Position numbers and translations under genes: made by a program. A stretch of 64,000 bases of DNA, from positions 992,001 through 1,056,000 of the forward strand of contig CAWGBF010000015.1 in NCBI GenBank assembly GCA_963820775.1, given 5' to 3'. The notes beneath the pieces were generated by a model. That model did not search any database and was not told where the DNA came from. It saw only the letters and a list, made by a program, of their open reading frames with translations. Source of the DNA: Roseiarcus sp963820775. Lineage in GTDB: Bacteria; Pseudomonadota; Alphaproteobacteria; Rhizobiales; Beijerinckiaceae. This document shows, in pieces, positions 1 through 9,424 of the stretch (the stretch's first letter is position 1; each line of letters opens with the position of its first letter).

Positions 1-119
1 ATTTCTATATAAACAATAGACTCCCCCTCCCCTGTAGGATCTTTGCCTTTGGCTATGGGCAAAGCGGATGGCAGGCGCCGCAGCGCGGGTTCTCTGACCC
101 TTTCGGCGTCGTCCACTCA

Positions 120-1364
120 CTAGCCGCCTGCTTCCGCTCCCTGCAGCAGCTCCGCCAGCGTCAGCGCGATGACTTCCGTGGCTTTGTACAAATCTGACAG
201 CGGCAAGCGCTCGTCGGCGCGATGGGCGTTGGCTTCCTCGATCGTGCGCGGCCCCGCGCCATAGAGCACAATCGGAACGCCCGCCTTCGCGTAGTGTCGC
301 GCGTCGGTATAGAGCGGCACGCCCGAGGCGAGGATCGGCTCGCCCATGACCCGGCTGGCCTGACGACAAAGAATCTCGGTCAGCTTTGCTCCAGCCGGGG
401 TCGGGGTCAGTGGTTCGGCGAGCAGGATGCGCCTGACCTCGACCTTGGCGTGCGGGTGGAGCATCGCGGCGCGCGCGATAACCGCGCGCAACTCCGCCTC
501 GACCTCAGCCGGATTTTCCTCTGGCACGATGCGCCGGTCGAGACGGAAGGTGACGCGATCCGGCACCACATTGGTGTTGATCCCACCCGCAATGAGGCCG
601 ACTGTCATCTGCGGCGAGCCTATGCCTCGTATCGCCGAGGTGCGCGCCTGAAGCCCGCCGCGCCAGCCGTAAAGCGCAGAAAGGATCGCGTTCGCCGCCT
701 CGAGCGCATCGACTCCGGTCGAGGGACGGGCGGCGTGAGCTGAGCGGCCGAGGACCTCGATCTCCAGGTGAAGGGCGCCGTTATGGGCGTTGACGACCGC
801 ATAGGAGAAGCCAGCGCCAATCGCCAGATCCGGACGCAAGAGGCCATTCTCTAGCAAGTAGCGCGGGCCGATCTCGCCGCCCGCCTCCTCGTCATAGGTG
901 ACGTGCAGTTCGACCGCGCCATTGAGCGCCGCGCCGCATTTTTCGAGCGCCAGCATGGCGAACGCATAAGTCGCAATGTCCGACTTCGACACGGCGGCGC
1001 CGCGCCCAACCATCCAGCCGTCGACGATTTCGGCGCCGTAAGGGTCGCGCGTCCAGCCCGAACCCGGAGGCACCACGTCGCCATGCGCGTTGAGCGCAAT
1101 CGTCGGGCCCTGCCGGAACCGGCGCCTGGCGATCAGGTTGGTCGCCGAAATCATGCCGTTGGCCCTGACGAGCGGCTCGGGAACCTTGTGCCTCTCGACC
1201 TGAAAACCAAGACCTTCCAGGAGCTCGGCGACGACTTCGGCGGAGCGGTTGCAATCTCCCGGCGGATTGTCCGACGGAATTTTCACAATCTCGGCGAGGA
1301 AACGCGTCTCCGCTTCGGCGTGCTCGCGCACGAAGTCGCGTATCGCGCTCTCGACTGGCGTCAT
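120..1364 (-). CDS. M20-family metallohydrolase (ArgE/DapE/CPG2-like)
   Basis: A 414-residue zinc-dependent amidohydrolase of the M20 peptidase family, expected to cleave an N-acyl or peptide bond in a small cytoplasmic substrate. The metal-ligand motif ALNAHGDVVPPG is near residue 90, and the catalytic region continues with a DEEAGGEIG stretch near residue 158. A dimerisation-type insert follows (HNGALHLEIEVLGRSAHAARP), and the C-terminal half returns to the catalytic fold. Length is normal. The substrate cannot be assigned: ArgE, DapE and carboxypeptidase G2 share this layout. It ends 20 bp upstream of an MBL gene on the same strand, so it could be the last gene of the metG-side run. Confidence 0.85.
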   Translation of the reverse strand: MTPVESAIRDFVREHAEAETRFLAEIVKIPSDNPPGDCNRSAEVVAELLEGLGFQVERHKVPEPLVRANGMISATNLIARRRFRQGPTIALNAHGDVVPPGSGWTRDPYGAEIVDGWMVGRGAAVSKSDIATYAFAMLALEKCGAALNGAVELHVTYDEEAGGEIGPRYLLENGLLRPDLAIGAGFSYAVVNAHNGALHLEIEVLGRSAHAARPSTGVDALEAANAILSALYGWRGGLQARTSAIRGIGSPQMTVGLIAGGINTNVVPDRVTFRLDRRIVPEENPAEVEAELRAVIARAAMLHPHAKVEVRRILLAEPLTPTPAGAKLTEILCRQASRVMGEPILASGVPLYTDARHYAKAGVPIVLYGAGPRTIEEANAHRADERLPLSDLYKATEVIALTLAELLQGAEAGG

Positions 1365-1384
1365 TGCGTTTCCCCCACTAAACG

Positions 1385-2188
1385 TCAGGCGTCGAAGCCC
1401 TCGACGCGCATCCCGTCATAAGCCGGCGTCACATGCGCGGGCAGCCTTAAGCGCAAGGTCTCGTAATCGAGATCGGTATGCAAGTTGGTGAGAATGGCGC
1501 GCCGCGGACGCATCGTCTCGATCCAATGAAGTGCGTCGTCCAGGCTGAAATGGGACGGATGGGGACGGTAGCGCAAGGCGTCGATGATCCACATGTCCAG
1601 GCCTTCGAGGAAGGAGCGGCTTGTCTCGGCAATGCGTTTCACGTCAGGCGTGTAAGCGAGCGCCCCAAAACGAAAGCCAAGCGCGCTGATCTCGCCGTGC
1701 TCGAGATCGAACGGCATCGCCTCGATTGCCCCGCCCAGGCCCTCGATACGGCAGAGCTTGCCGGCGGTAAGGCGCAGCTCCTTTGCGATCGGAGGATAAG
1801 AACTTCCGTCAGGAGTTTGAAAAATATATGAGAACGCCTCGCGGACCCTGAGCGAAGTCTGCTCGTTCATATGCAGGTCGAGGCGGCGGCGCATGAACAA
1901 ACAGAGCGCCCTTAGATCGTCGATGCCGTGCGTGTGGTCGGCATGGGGATGGCTCAACAGGACGGCGTCGAGCCGCTTCACGTCGGCGTCAAGCAGCTGC
2001 TCGCGCAAATCGGGCGAGGTGTCGACCAGGACCGTTGTCGCGCCGCCAGATCCGAAGCGCTCAAGAAGCACCGAACAGCGGCGGCGACGGTTCTTCGGGT
2101 TCGCGGGATCGCAGGCCCCCCACCCCTCCCCGACCCGCGGCACGCCGCCGGACGAGCCGCAGCCCAGGATCGTCAGTCGCAGCGTCAA
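1385..2188 (-). CDS. PhnP-like MBL-fold phosphoesterase
   Basis: A 267-residue metallo-beta-lactamase-fold hydrolase of the PhnP/RNase Z-like group. It starts with the typical TILGCGSSGGVPR and carries the metal motif HPHADHTHGIDDLR near residue 80, so it should bind two metals and act on a phosphodiester or cyclic phosphate. Its ATG overlaps the tatD stop by 4 bases (ATGA), which implies translational coupling. The tatD-MBL pair next to metG is a conserved order in Rhizobiales, consistent with a nucleotide or tRNA housekeeping role. The exact substrate is unknown. Confidence 0.85.
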   Translation of the reverse strand: MTLRLTILGCGSSGGVPRVGEGWGACDPANPKNRRRRCSVLLERFGSGGATTVLVDTSPDLREQLLDADVKRLDAVLLSHPHADHTHGIDDLRALCLFMRRRLDLHMNEQTSLRVREAFSYIFQTPDGSSYPPIAKELRLTAGKLCRIEGLGGAIEAMPFDLEHGEISALGFRFGALAYTPDVKRIAETSRSFLEGLDMWIIDALRYRPHPSHFSLDDALHWIETMRPRRAILTNLHTDLDYETLRLRLPAHVTPAYDGMRVEGFDA

Positions 2189-3024
2189 TGCGACGACTCA
2201 ACAGCCTGCGGCAGCTTGCCAAGGGCCTGCAGGAGCTTGCCGCCGGCCGGGGGCAGCCTGCTAAAGATTAAGTGAGTATTGGCGCGGGTCGCCGCGGCCA
2301 GCGCGTCCGGCGTGATCCCGCGCGCTTCGGCGACCACGCCTGCCGTGGCGACGACGAACGCTGGCTCGTTGCGGCGGCCGCGATGGGGCGCCGGCGCGAG
2401 ATAGGGCGCGTCCGTCTCGACCAGAATGCGGTCGAGCGGGACGTCGCGCGCGATGGCGCGAAGGTCCTCCGATTTCTTGAACGTCACCACGCCGGAGAAC
2501 GAGATCGAGAGCCCAAGGGCGAGCGCGGTCTCAGCGAGTTTGCGCGAGGCGGTGAAGCAATGGAGCAGCGCGCGGAAACGCCCCTGCCCCATTTCTTGCA
2601 CCAGGATCGCGGCAGTGTCGGCGTCCGCATCGCGAGTATGGATAACGAGCGGCAGGTCGAGCTCTCGGGCAAGGGCGATGTGGCCGCGAAAGACCCGCTG
2701 AGCGACATCGCGCGGCGCGTTGTCGTAGTGATAGTCGAGGCCGGCCTCGCCGATCCCGACGCATTTCGGATGCGCGGCGAAAGCGCGCATGGCGTCGAAA
2801 TCCTCCGCCCCCTCCCCACCCGCCTCATGCGGATGCGTGCCGACGGTGAAAAAGACGTCGTCGTACCGCTCCGCAATCGCGACCACCCCTGCGGCCTTCG
2901 ACACTTTGGTGCCGATGGTGATCATGCGCTCAACCCCGGCCGCGCGCGCGCGCTCAACGACCCCGTCGAGGTCCTCGGCGAAGTCGGGAAAATCCAGGTG
3001 GCAATGGCTGTCGATGAGGGTCAC
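2185..3024 (-). CDS. tatD: TatD-family metal-dependent DNase
   Basis: A 279-residue TIM-barrel hydrolase of the TatD family, which has 3'-5' exonuclease activity and acts in DNA quality control. Visible markers are the N-terminal IDSHCHLDFPDF metal motif, GIGEAGLDYHYD near residue 92, PLVIHTRDAD in the middle and LVETDAPYLAP near residue 205. Length is normal. It is sandwiched between metG upstream and the MBL gene downstream on the same strand, and overlaps the latter by 4 bases. I am confident of the family and only moderately confident of the exact activity. Confidence 0.92.
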   Translation of the reverse strand: MTLIDSHCHLDFPDFAEDLDGVVERARAAGVERMITIGTKVSKAAGVVAIAERYDDVFFTVGTHPHEAGGEGAEDFDAMRAFAAHPKCVGIGEAGLDYHYDNAPRDVAQRVFRGHIALARELDLPLVIHTRDADADTAAILVQEMGQGRFRALLHCFTASRKLAETALALGLSISFSGVVTFKKSEDLRAIARDVPLDRILVETDAPYLAPAPHRGRRNEPAFVVATAGVVAEARGITPDALAAATRANTHLIFSRLPPAGGKLLQALGKLPQAVESSH

Positions 3025-3045
3025 GCCCGTCTCTCATCCGGCCGC

Positions 3046-3116
3046 GTCGCGGCCACCTTCTCCCGGAGGGAGAAGGGTCACTCCCCTCTCCCAACGGGAG
3101 AGGGGCAGGAGTGAGA
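3046..3116. repeat. dispersed palindromic intergenic repeat (type B)
   Basis: Two adjacent inverted repeats fill the tatD-metG gap: a TTCTCCC/GGGAGAA pair, then CCCCTCTCC/GGAGAGGGG. Close relatives occur at 16475-16530, 21655-21800 and 22701-22830, always between genes. They resemble the short non-coding palindromic repeats common in Rhizobiales. Confidence 0.7.
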
Positions 3117-3128
3117 GCGCGAGCCGCT

Positions 3129-4700
3129 TCACTTCGCGGATTCCGCTTCGACATAGCGAGGGAAAACCGGCTTGGGCGGGGGCAGCGCCCTGGCCGGCTC
3201 GAGCCGATGGGGAGCGTCCAGACGGCCTGTTCCCTCGCCGGCGTCAATAGCCGCAAATGTGCGGTCCTCCGGCGGGACGCCGAGGAGGTCGAGAAGCGCG
3301 CTCATGCTCCCGGGCATCGCTGGCTGCAACAGGATCGCGGCGATACGCAGGGTTTCGATCGTCACGTAGAGCACGAGCCCCATGCGCGCAGGATCGCTCT
3401 TGGCTAGCCTCCAGGGCTCGGCATTGGCGAAATAGCGATTGGCCTCCGACACGACCTCGAAAACCGCGCCGATGTAGAGATTGAGGGCAAAGCTCTGCAT
3501 GTGCCGGCGCGCTTCGCCAAGAAGCGCGTCGGCGCGCGCGAGCATCGCCAGGTCCTCCTTTGCAGGCGCCGCCTTGCGCCAGTCGGGGGTGCGCGCGCCG
3601 GCCTTGGCGATCATCGTCAGCGAGCGCTGCGCCAGATTGCCGATGTCGTTGGCGAGATCGGCGTTCATGCGGCCGACGATCGCCTCGTGCGAATAGCTGC
3701 CGTCCTGGCCGAATGGGACTTCCCGCAGGAAGAAATAGCGCACCGGGTCGAGCCCATAGGCTTCGACCATCGCCTTCGGGTCGACGACGTTGCCGACCGA
3801 CTTCGACATCTTCTCGCCGCGGTTGAACAGGAAGCCGTGCACTACGACCTGTTTTGGCGCGGGCAATCCGGCCGACATCAGAAACGCCGGCCAGTAGATC
3901 GAATGGAAGCGGGTGATGTCCTTGCCGATGACATGCGCATCCGCGGGCCAAAACTTCGCCCGCGGGCCGTCATCCGGGAAGCCGGTCGCGGTGATGTAAT
4001 TGGTCAGCGCGTCGACCCAGACATACATCACGTGTTTCGGGTCGCCCGGCACCGGCACGCCCCATTTTAGGGTCGCGCGGCTGATCGAGAGATCGGCGAG
4101 GCCGCGTTTCACGAACGCGATGATCTCGTTGCGATACGTTTCCGGCGTGACGAATTCGGGATGGGCGGCGTAATGCGCGAGCAGTTTGTCGCCGTATTTG
4201 GAGAGGCGGAAAAAGTAGCTTTCCTCCTCGACCCATTCGACTGGCGCGCCGCTTGGCGCGAGCTTGGTTCCGTCCGGGCCCTCGGTCAGCTCGCTGTCGA
4301 TGAAATAACCCTCGTCGCGGACCGAATACCAGCCGGAGTATTTCGACAGATAAACGTCGCCGTTCGCGGCCATACGCTCCCAGATCGCCTGGGAGGCGCG
4401 CGCGTGCCGCTTTTCCGTGGTGCGCACGATGTCGTCGGCGCGGGCGTTCAGCATGTCGCCCATCGCTTCGAATTCGGCCGCGACGCGATCGACGAATTGC
4501 TGCGGCGTCACGCCCTCGCGCGCCGCCGCCTGTTGAACTTTAAGGCCGTGCTCGTCCATGCCGGTGACGAACAGGGTCTCGCGCCCGTCGAGGCGCATGA
4601 ACCGCTGGATGGCGTCGGTCGCGATGCGCTCGTAGGCATGGCCGATATGCGGCGCGCCGTTGGCGTAGGGGATCGCCGTGGTGATGTAGAAGCGGCTCAT
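3129..4700 (-). CDS. metG: methionyl-tRNA synthetase
   Basis: A 523-residue class I synthetase that charges tRNA-Met in the cytoplasm. The HIGH motif is at residues 18-21 (PHIGHAYE) and KMSKS at 297-301, with the tunnel/Zn-knuckle region between them and a helical anticodon-binding domain at the C-terminus. I start it at MSRFYITTAIPY because this is the conserved family start; the 60 codons upstream in the same frame read through a dispersed intergenic repeat. It belongs to the holB-metG-tatD housekeeping run and appears intact. Confidence 0.96.
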   Translation of the reverse strand: MSRFYITTAIPYANGAPHIGHAYERIATDAIQRFMRLDGRETLFVTGMDEHGLKVQQAAAREGVTPQQFVDRVAAEFEAMGDMLNARADDIVRTTEKRHARASQAIWERMAANGDVYLSKYSGWYSVRDEGYFIDSELTEGPDGTKLAPSGAPVEWVEEESYFFRLSKYGDKLLAHYAAHPEFVTPETYRNEIIAFVKRGLADLSISRATLKWGVPVPGDPKHVMYVWVDALTNYITATGFPDDGPRAKFWPADAHVIGKDITRFHSIYWPAFLMSAGLPAPKQVVVHGFLFNRGEKMSKSVGNVVDPKAMVEAYGLDPVRYFFLREVPFGQDGSYSHEAIVGRMNADLANDIGNLAQRSLTMIAKAGARTPDWRKAAPAKEDLAMLARADALLGEARRHMQSFALNLYIGAVFEVVSEANRYFANAEPWRLAKSDPARMGLVLYVTIETLRIAAILLQPAMPGSMSALLDLLGVPPEDRTFAAIDAGEGTGRLDAPHRLEPARALPPPKPVFPRYVEAESAK

Positions 4701-4814
4701 GAGCGCCGTCCTAAAGCAAAACTTTTTGAGCGGCGACGAAAATCTAAGTGTTCGGCCTATGGTTGGCCCTCCGCCATCCTCATCCAGGAGGGGCGCCGGT
4801 GGTGCGCTCTGGGG

Positions 4815-4855
4815 CGCGCCTTCGACAAGCTCAGGACAGGCTTTCGAGACGCGTC
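4815..4855. repeat. dispersed repeat with the 'CTTCGACAAGCTCAGGACAG' core
   Basis: The stretch between holB and metG contains CTTCGACAAGCTCAGGACAG, a core known from many proteobacterial intergenic repeats; its reverse translation gives the familiar PELVEG-like peptide. It lies just upstream of the real metG start and explains the false N-terminal extension there. Confidence 0.6.
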
Positions 4856-4891
4856 GCCTTGCGGCGCCGCTCCTCAGCACGAGGGGCTTGG

Positions 4892-5992
4892 TTAGGAGTT
4901 ATCCCTTAAGCCGCGGGGCGCGGTTGCGGCTATCTCGGCGAACAGCGCCAGAATATGCAGCTTGCGGTCGAGATTAAGGTCTTCCGTCTCGCGCTGCGCG
5001 TCTCGGATGCGGTCCCAAAGGCCGCCAATCTCCTCCACCCGCAGAGAGCCGGGTTCGACGTCGCGCGCGTATCTAACCATCCAGTCGTAGAGCTCGCGAT
5101 GGAGGGCCCGATACGCCTCGTCTCCGGCCCGCCCGCTGACCGCATCGGCGAGCCGGGCGACCGCACGTGGATCGGGACGCGGCAGGCCGGCGACGACCTG
5201 CTCGATCAATGCGCCCGCTCCTTCTGATTCCGGCGCGAGGCGGATGAGCGCCTCACGAATGGATCCATCGGCGCGCTTGGCCGCGGCGGCGACCTCATCG
5301 CGGCTCGCTTCGCTCCAGGGCGGACCGAGCCCGATCACCGCCTCGATGGTCTCATCCTCGTTAAGAGGTTCAAGCCGCAAACGGCGGCAGCGTGAGCGGA
5401 TTGTCGGCAGCACCTGGCCTGGGCGATGCGAGATGATAAGGATCAGCGATCGTTGCGGCGGCTCCTCAACCATTTTTAGTAAAGCATTGGCGCTGCTGCG
5501 ATTCAAGTCCTCGGCGGAATCAACGATGGCGACCCGCCAGCCGCCGAAGGCGGCGGAGAGCTGGAAAACTTGCAGACCCTGCCGCACGGCTTCCACCGAA
5601 ATCTCGCTCGCGAGCCTCTTCGTCGCGCCCTGCCACTCGCGGCGGATCAGAGCAAAGTCGGGATGGGCGAGCCCCGCGAGAAGCCGCGCGGCCTGATGAG
5701 TGGGCTCGACATGGAGATTGATCGCCTCGCGCACCGCCTTTGCGGCCGGATCGGGGTTGGCGAGCACGAAGCGGGCGAACCGCCAGGCGAGCGTCGCCTT
5801 GCCGATCCCTTCCCTGCCGCCGATCAGCCAAGCGTGAGAGAGGCGACCCTCGCGATAGGCCGAGAGCATTTCTGCTTCGGCACGCTCATGGCCGATCAGC
5901 GAATAGACATGACGCGGATGTGGCGCGCCGGCCAATGCGTCAGCTTCGGGAAGCTCTTCGGCCTCGCCCTTTTTCGCGCGGGGCTGATTCAT
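4892..5992 (-). CDS. holB: DNA polymerase III delta-prime subunit
   Basis: A 366-residue clamp-loader subunit of the DnaX AAA+ family. It shows the Walker-A-like GGREGIGKATLAW near residue 58, a sensor-type AIVDSAEDLN segment and the ANALLKMVEEPP motif typical of delta prime. It works with tau/gamma and delta to load the beta clamp. The start at MNQPRAKKG gives a 4-base ATGA overlap with the tmk stop; a longer in-frame extension reads arginine-rich and is unlikely. The tmk-holB pair is a classical arrangement, followed here by metG. Confidence 0.92.
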   Translation of the reverse strand: MNQPRAKKGEAEELPEADALAGAPHPRHVYSLIGHERAEAEMLSAYREGRLSHAWLIGGREGIGKATLAWRFARFVLANPDPAAKAVREAINLHVEPTHQAARLLAGLAHPDFALIRREWQGATKRLASEISVEAVRQGLQVFQLSAAFGGWRVAIVDSAEDLNRSSANALLKMVEEPPQRSLILIISHRPGQVLPTIRSRCRRLRLEPLNEDETIEAVIGLGPPWSEASRDEVAAAAKRADGSIREALIRLAPESEGAGALIEQVVAGLPRPDPRAVARLADAVSGRAGDEAYRALHRELYDWMVRYARDVEPGSLRVEEIGGLWDRIRDAQRETEDLNLDRKLHILALFAEIAATAPRGLRDNS

Positions 5993-6661
5993 GCGTGGTT
6001 GGCCTTGAGGGCGCCCGCCGGATCGAGGCGGACCTCGACCGCCGACCAAATGGCGGCGGCGACCTCGTCCTCGCTTCTGTCGGCGTCGATGACGACGCAC
6101 CGCCCAGGTTCGACTGCGGCGATGTCGAGGAACGCCCGCCGAAGGGTTTCGTGAAACGGCAGCCCCTCCGCTTCGAACCGGTCGGCGGGCCCCGTCTCCC
6201 TTCGCTCGGCTGCCCGCTTAAGGCCGACTTTCGGATCGAGATCGAGGATCACGGTCAGGTCGGGCTCGGTTCGCGCCCACCGTCAGACGCTCGAGAGAGG
6301 CGATGAACTCGGGCGGCAGATTGCCCGCCGCGCCCTGATAGGCCCGGGTCGAATCGGCGAACCGGTCGGAAATGACCCAGGCGCCGCGCGCGAGCGCCGG
6401 CAAAATCGTTGTGCCGAGATGGTCGACGCGGGCCGCGGCGAACAACAACGCCTGCGCGGCGGGACCAAACTCGGCCGCGAAACCGGAAAGGATCGCCTCG
6501 CGCAAAGCTTCGGCGCCCGGCGACCCCCCCGGCTCGCGCGTCTGAACAACGGCAAGCCCGAGCGCGGCGAGGCGCTCCTCGAGCCGCTTGGCCTGAACCG
6601 ACTTGCCCACGCCCTCGCCGCCCTCGAGCGTGATGAATCGCCCCCTCGCCTGCCCGGTCAT
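5989..6661 (-). CDS. tmk: thymidylate kinase, frameshifted as read
   Basis: dTMP kinase phosphorylates dTMP to dTDP for DNA synthesis. The N-terminal part shows RFITLEGGEGVGKS (P-loop), VVQTREPGGSPGAE, and SDRFADSTRAYQGAAG (DR and lid region). After LERLTVGAN the frame changes: the continuation PDLTVILDLDPKVGLKRA is in another frame from about position 6275 to the stop. One extra base near 6265-6285 explains this. The corrected protein of about 223 residues has normal length. The gene is normally essential, so sequence error or a second copy elsewhere is more likely than real loss. Confidence 0.85.
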
Positions 6662-6855
6662 TGGCTCGCCTGCGGGGGCGCGCCATCGCTTCCGCTCCAA
6701 CCCTCATCCATTCGCGCCACACGAAGCTGACCGCGGTCCTTGCGCAAAGATCGCCTCAAGCCTGCCCCCGATGGCTCTTCTCAGCATGGTTCAGTGCGGA
6801 GTGGCAACGAGCGCGAATTGTGGCGCGACGATCGTCTGTAGCAGCCGGCACGGGC

Positions 6856-8057
6856 TTAATAGTCGGCGCGAGCGGACTTCGCCGACTTCAGGTGATCGAA
6901 CACGCCGGTCGTCGGCTTCTTGGGCGGAAGTCGAACCGGTCCGGAATAGGTGAGCGCCCTGTCGGCGCTGGCGTGAAGTTCGGGCCGCCGCGGCGGTGCG
7001 ACCGCGTGCATGGACGAGACGCGCGTGGGCGAAACCGAGGAGGCCGAGGCGTGGGCCGCCACGACGGTCGAGTTGCGGCTCAGGCTGAGATCGAATGGCC
7101 GCGCAGGAGGCAGCGGAATAACGCCGCTCGGCTGGCGGATGCGGATGGGCTCGGGCGGCGACGGTTCCGCATCGCCGGTTTCGGCGGGCGCCGCGCGACC
7201 CGCACTGGCTCCGGCGGGGGCGGCGGAGGCTCAGGAGCGCTTGCGACCTGGACTGGCGGAGGCTCAGGCGCGGCTGGCGCTGGGGCGGGCTGAGACACCG
7301 CCTGCGGCTGTTGCCCGCCGCGGCCGCCGCCGGAAAAGAACGACCAGATCGTGTCGGTCTGCTCCGCCGCGGCGTTGGCCATCATGACCGGCGCGGAATA
7401 ACCGATCATATTGGCCGGCGATCCGTCGGTGCGAAGGCTCGCCAGCAATTGCGAATTGTCCGAGCCTTCCATCGGCGCGGGGCCGACATAATCGACTTTC
7501 ACCTTGGCCGTGCCCATGGCCTTCATATCGAGGACGTCGGCGACCCGCGAAGATACGTCCATCACCCGCCCGGCATGATAGGGGCCGCGATCGTTGACCC
7601 GGACGATGACCGAGTAGCCGTTTTCCAGATTGGTGACGCGAGCATAGCTCGGCAGCGGCATCGTCGGATGGGCGGCCGACAGTGAGGCCATGTCGTAGAC
7701 TTCGCCGTTGGCGGTGCGCCGGCCGTGGAACGCAGCGCCATACCAGGAGGCCATGCCGACCGCCGTATAGGAGGGGTTCTCGGCGGGGTAATATCGGTGG
7801 CCCGCGACCGTGTAAGGACGGCCGACCAGATATTGTCCTCCGCCGCGAGGCACCCGTTCGCCATCGGCGACGACCTTCCGGCTGGCGTGGCCATATTTGG
7901 CTTGGGAGAAATGTTCATGGCCGTGCGAATAGGATAGGCGGGGCGCCTGAGGAGGGGCGCAGCCGGCGAGCGCCACCACAGCGAAGCCGAGGCACATCGC
8001 GCCCCAGCATTTCCGGTTACCCGCACAAACGCGCGGTTCAAGGCCCGAAACGCTCAT
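6856..8057 (-). CDS. rlpA: RlpA-family septal ring lytic transglycosylase lipoprotein, frameshifted in its tail
   Basis: An outer-membrane lipoprotein with a double-psi beta-barrel domain that cleaves denuded peptidoglycan at the septum. The start at MSVSGLEPRVC gives a lipoprotein signal ending in VALAGC (lipobox Cys at residue 33). The DPBB core contains GMASWYGAAFHGRRTANGE and VRVNDRGPYHAGRVMDVS. A Pro-rich linker follows. Between about 7190 and 7250, in a C-rich tract, the frame switches; the other frame continues with EPIRIRQPSGVIPLPPARP and ends at 6856. A single-base error in the low-complexity linker is the simplest explanation. Rhizobiales relatives usually have a D-Ala-D-Ala carboxypeptidase gene between rlpA and tmk; here only 194 bp separate them. 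Confidence 0.85.
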
Positions 8058-8157
8058 CACGCTTACTCGGGTCGCGCACAAGCGCACGGTTCGAGCTTCA
8101 AACGCCGAGCCCGCCACAGCGACAGAATATTCCCGAACCATCAAGCCCGCTGCGCAC

Positions 8158-8899
8158 TATTGATCCCGTTTCGTTTCGAATTCGCTAACGAATTCCGGCC
8201 CCGCCAGCCCAGCGAAAGTCCACCCCGCCAGCGCGCCACCGCGCCGGCCATGATTTGCCCTCAGCCGCCCGTCCGCCGCATTTCGGCCGCGAGGAGTGAC
8301 GCCCAATCGCGGCGACAACGTGGCCGGCCCGCGGCGTGGGAAGCCGCCCTGGGTTCCGCAAAATGCGCGGTCAGCATCAGCGTCGCAGGCAAAGCGCATT
8401 TCGAGGGGGACGGATCAAATCGGCGCGCGAAGTGCGACGGCGTTTTTGGGAGGCGCAAATCGGCGCCGCGGCCAAACCACCAAAGCCCGGGCGCCTTCGC
8501 CATTCGGCAATTCGTGGCCCGCGCGCCACGTCCGTCAGCGGCTGCAAAAAAGACAGGGCGGCCCGAATACACAAGCACTCGAACCGCCCAGTTTTTCGGA
8601 AGCGACTTTGCCAGACGAACTTGCTGCAAGCCCTCCCGGCTGGTGCTAGTCGCGTCGCCTCCACTCATCGCCGCGTTGCTCATTGGGTTGAAGGGGGTTC
8701 TCAACCCAAAGGCCCAGGTTCAAGCCCCGTCGCGACGTCACGCTTTAATCACAGCTCATGGCGAACGTCCAGCAAAATATAGCCTTCCCGGTGTCATTGA
8801 AGTTTCATCCACAGGAACCTGAATGCGTTCCCGACGCGTAAATTAGCGAGAACTGCTATTGATGGCCGCTCTTCTGATGTGTGATCTATGCGCTCGCCG
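8158..8899. other. 742-bp stretch without a convincing gene
   Basis: The stretch between rlpA and the YjbQ gene contains open frames on both strands, but they are arginine/proline-rich and match no family I recognise. The only structured element I see is the tRNA-like hairpin region near 8670-8740. The spacing allows promoters for the leftward rlpA gene. Confidence 0.5.
8673..8738 (+). other. tRNA-like or degenerate tRNA element with a perfect 9-bp hairpin
   Basis: A perfect 9-bp stem, TTGGGTTGA with TCAACCCAA, lies at 8683-8691/8701-8709. It is followed by AGGCCCAGGTTCAAGCCCC, which resembles a T-arm with its GTTCAAG loop. CGCCGCG upstream can pair with CGCGACG downstream apart from one mismatch, like an acceptor stem. 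The T-stem and D-stem do not pair properly and there is no CCA, so this is not a functional tRNA as read. It may be a decayed tRNA or a chance structure. Confidence 0.25.
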
Positions 8900-9319
8900 T
8901 CATTCACCAATGAGGTGCAACGCGATCTCTCGCCGATGGGGCGCACGCCGGTGCTCGAACAGATAAATACCTTGCCAAGTCCCCAAAGCGAGGCGCCCCT
9001 GCAGGATCGGAACCGAAAGCTGCACCCCGGTCAGGACCGTGCGGATGTGCGCGGGCATGTCATCGGCGCCTTCGTCGGCGTGCCGATATTGAGCGGCATC
9101 CTCCGGCGCCAGACGGTCGAAAAACGTCTCGAGATCGGCGCGAACATCTGGCGAGGCGTTTTCCTGTACGACCAACCCCGCCGAAGTATGCCGGCAAAAC
9201 AAGGTCAAGAGCCCGGCTTGCACGGCATGCGGCCTGAGCCAATTCAGGACTTCTCGCGTGATCTCGACGAGCCCGGGGCCGTGGGTTGAAATTGAAAGAA
9301 GACCGACGAATTGGCGCAT
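8900..9319 (-). CDS. YjbQ/UPF0047 family protein
   Basis: A 139-residue member of the YjbQ (UPF0047) family, cytoplasmic, with weak thiamine-phosphate synthase activity reported for some members. Family markers are the FCRHTSAGLVVQENASPDV block, HADEGADDMPAHIRTVLTG, and the C-terminal LGTWQGIYLFEHR. The start at MRQFVGLLSIST matches family length; 31 upstream codons in frame are not conserved-looking. The physiological role is not settled. It diverges from the DUF3309 gene 105 bp away. Confidence 0.88.
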   Translation of the reverse strand: MRQFVGLLSISTHGPGLVEITREVLNWLRPHAVQAGLLTLFCRHTSAGLVVQENASPDVRADLETFFDRLAPEDAAQYRHADEGADDMPAHIRTVLTGVQLSVPILQGRLALGTWQGIYLFEHRRAPHRREIALHLIGE

Positions 9320-9424
9320 CTCAACGCTCGCTGCCGTCGCGGGATTCGTAGCATCTGGAACACTTCGGTGATTTTGGCGTTGTTGAGGCGCCCGCGTGTG
9401 CGGTTGACCCAAGCAGAGGCCAAA

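Noticed and set aside
2272..3114. 280-codon frame antisense to tatD
   Set aside because: Opposite an intact tatD; Arg-rich and family-less.
8673..8738. functional tRNA gene
   Set aside because: T-stem and D-stem do not pair and no proper anticodon arm can be drawn.
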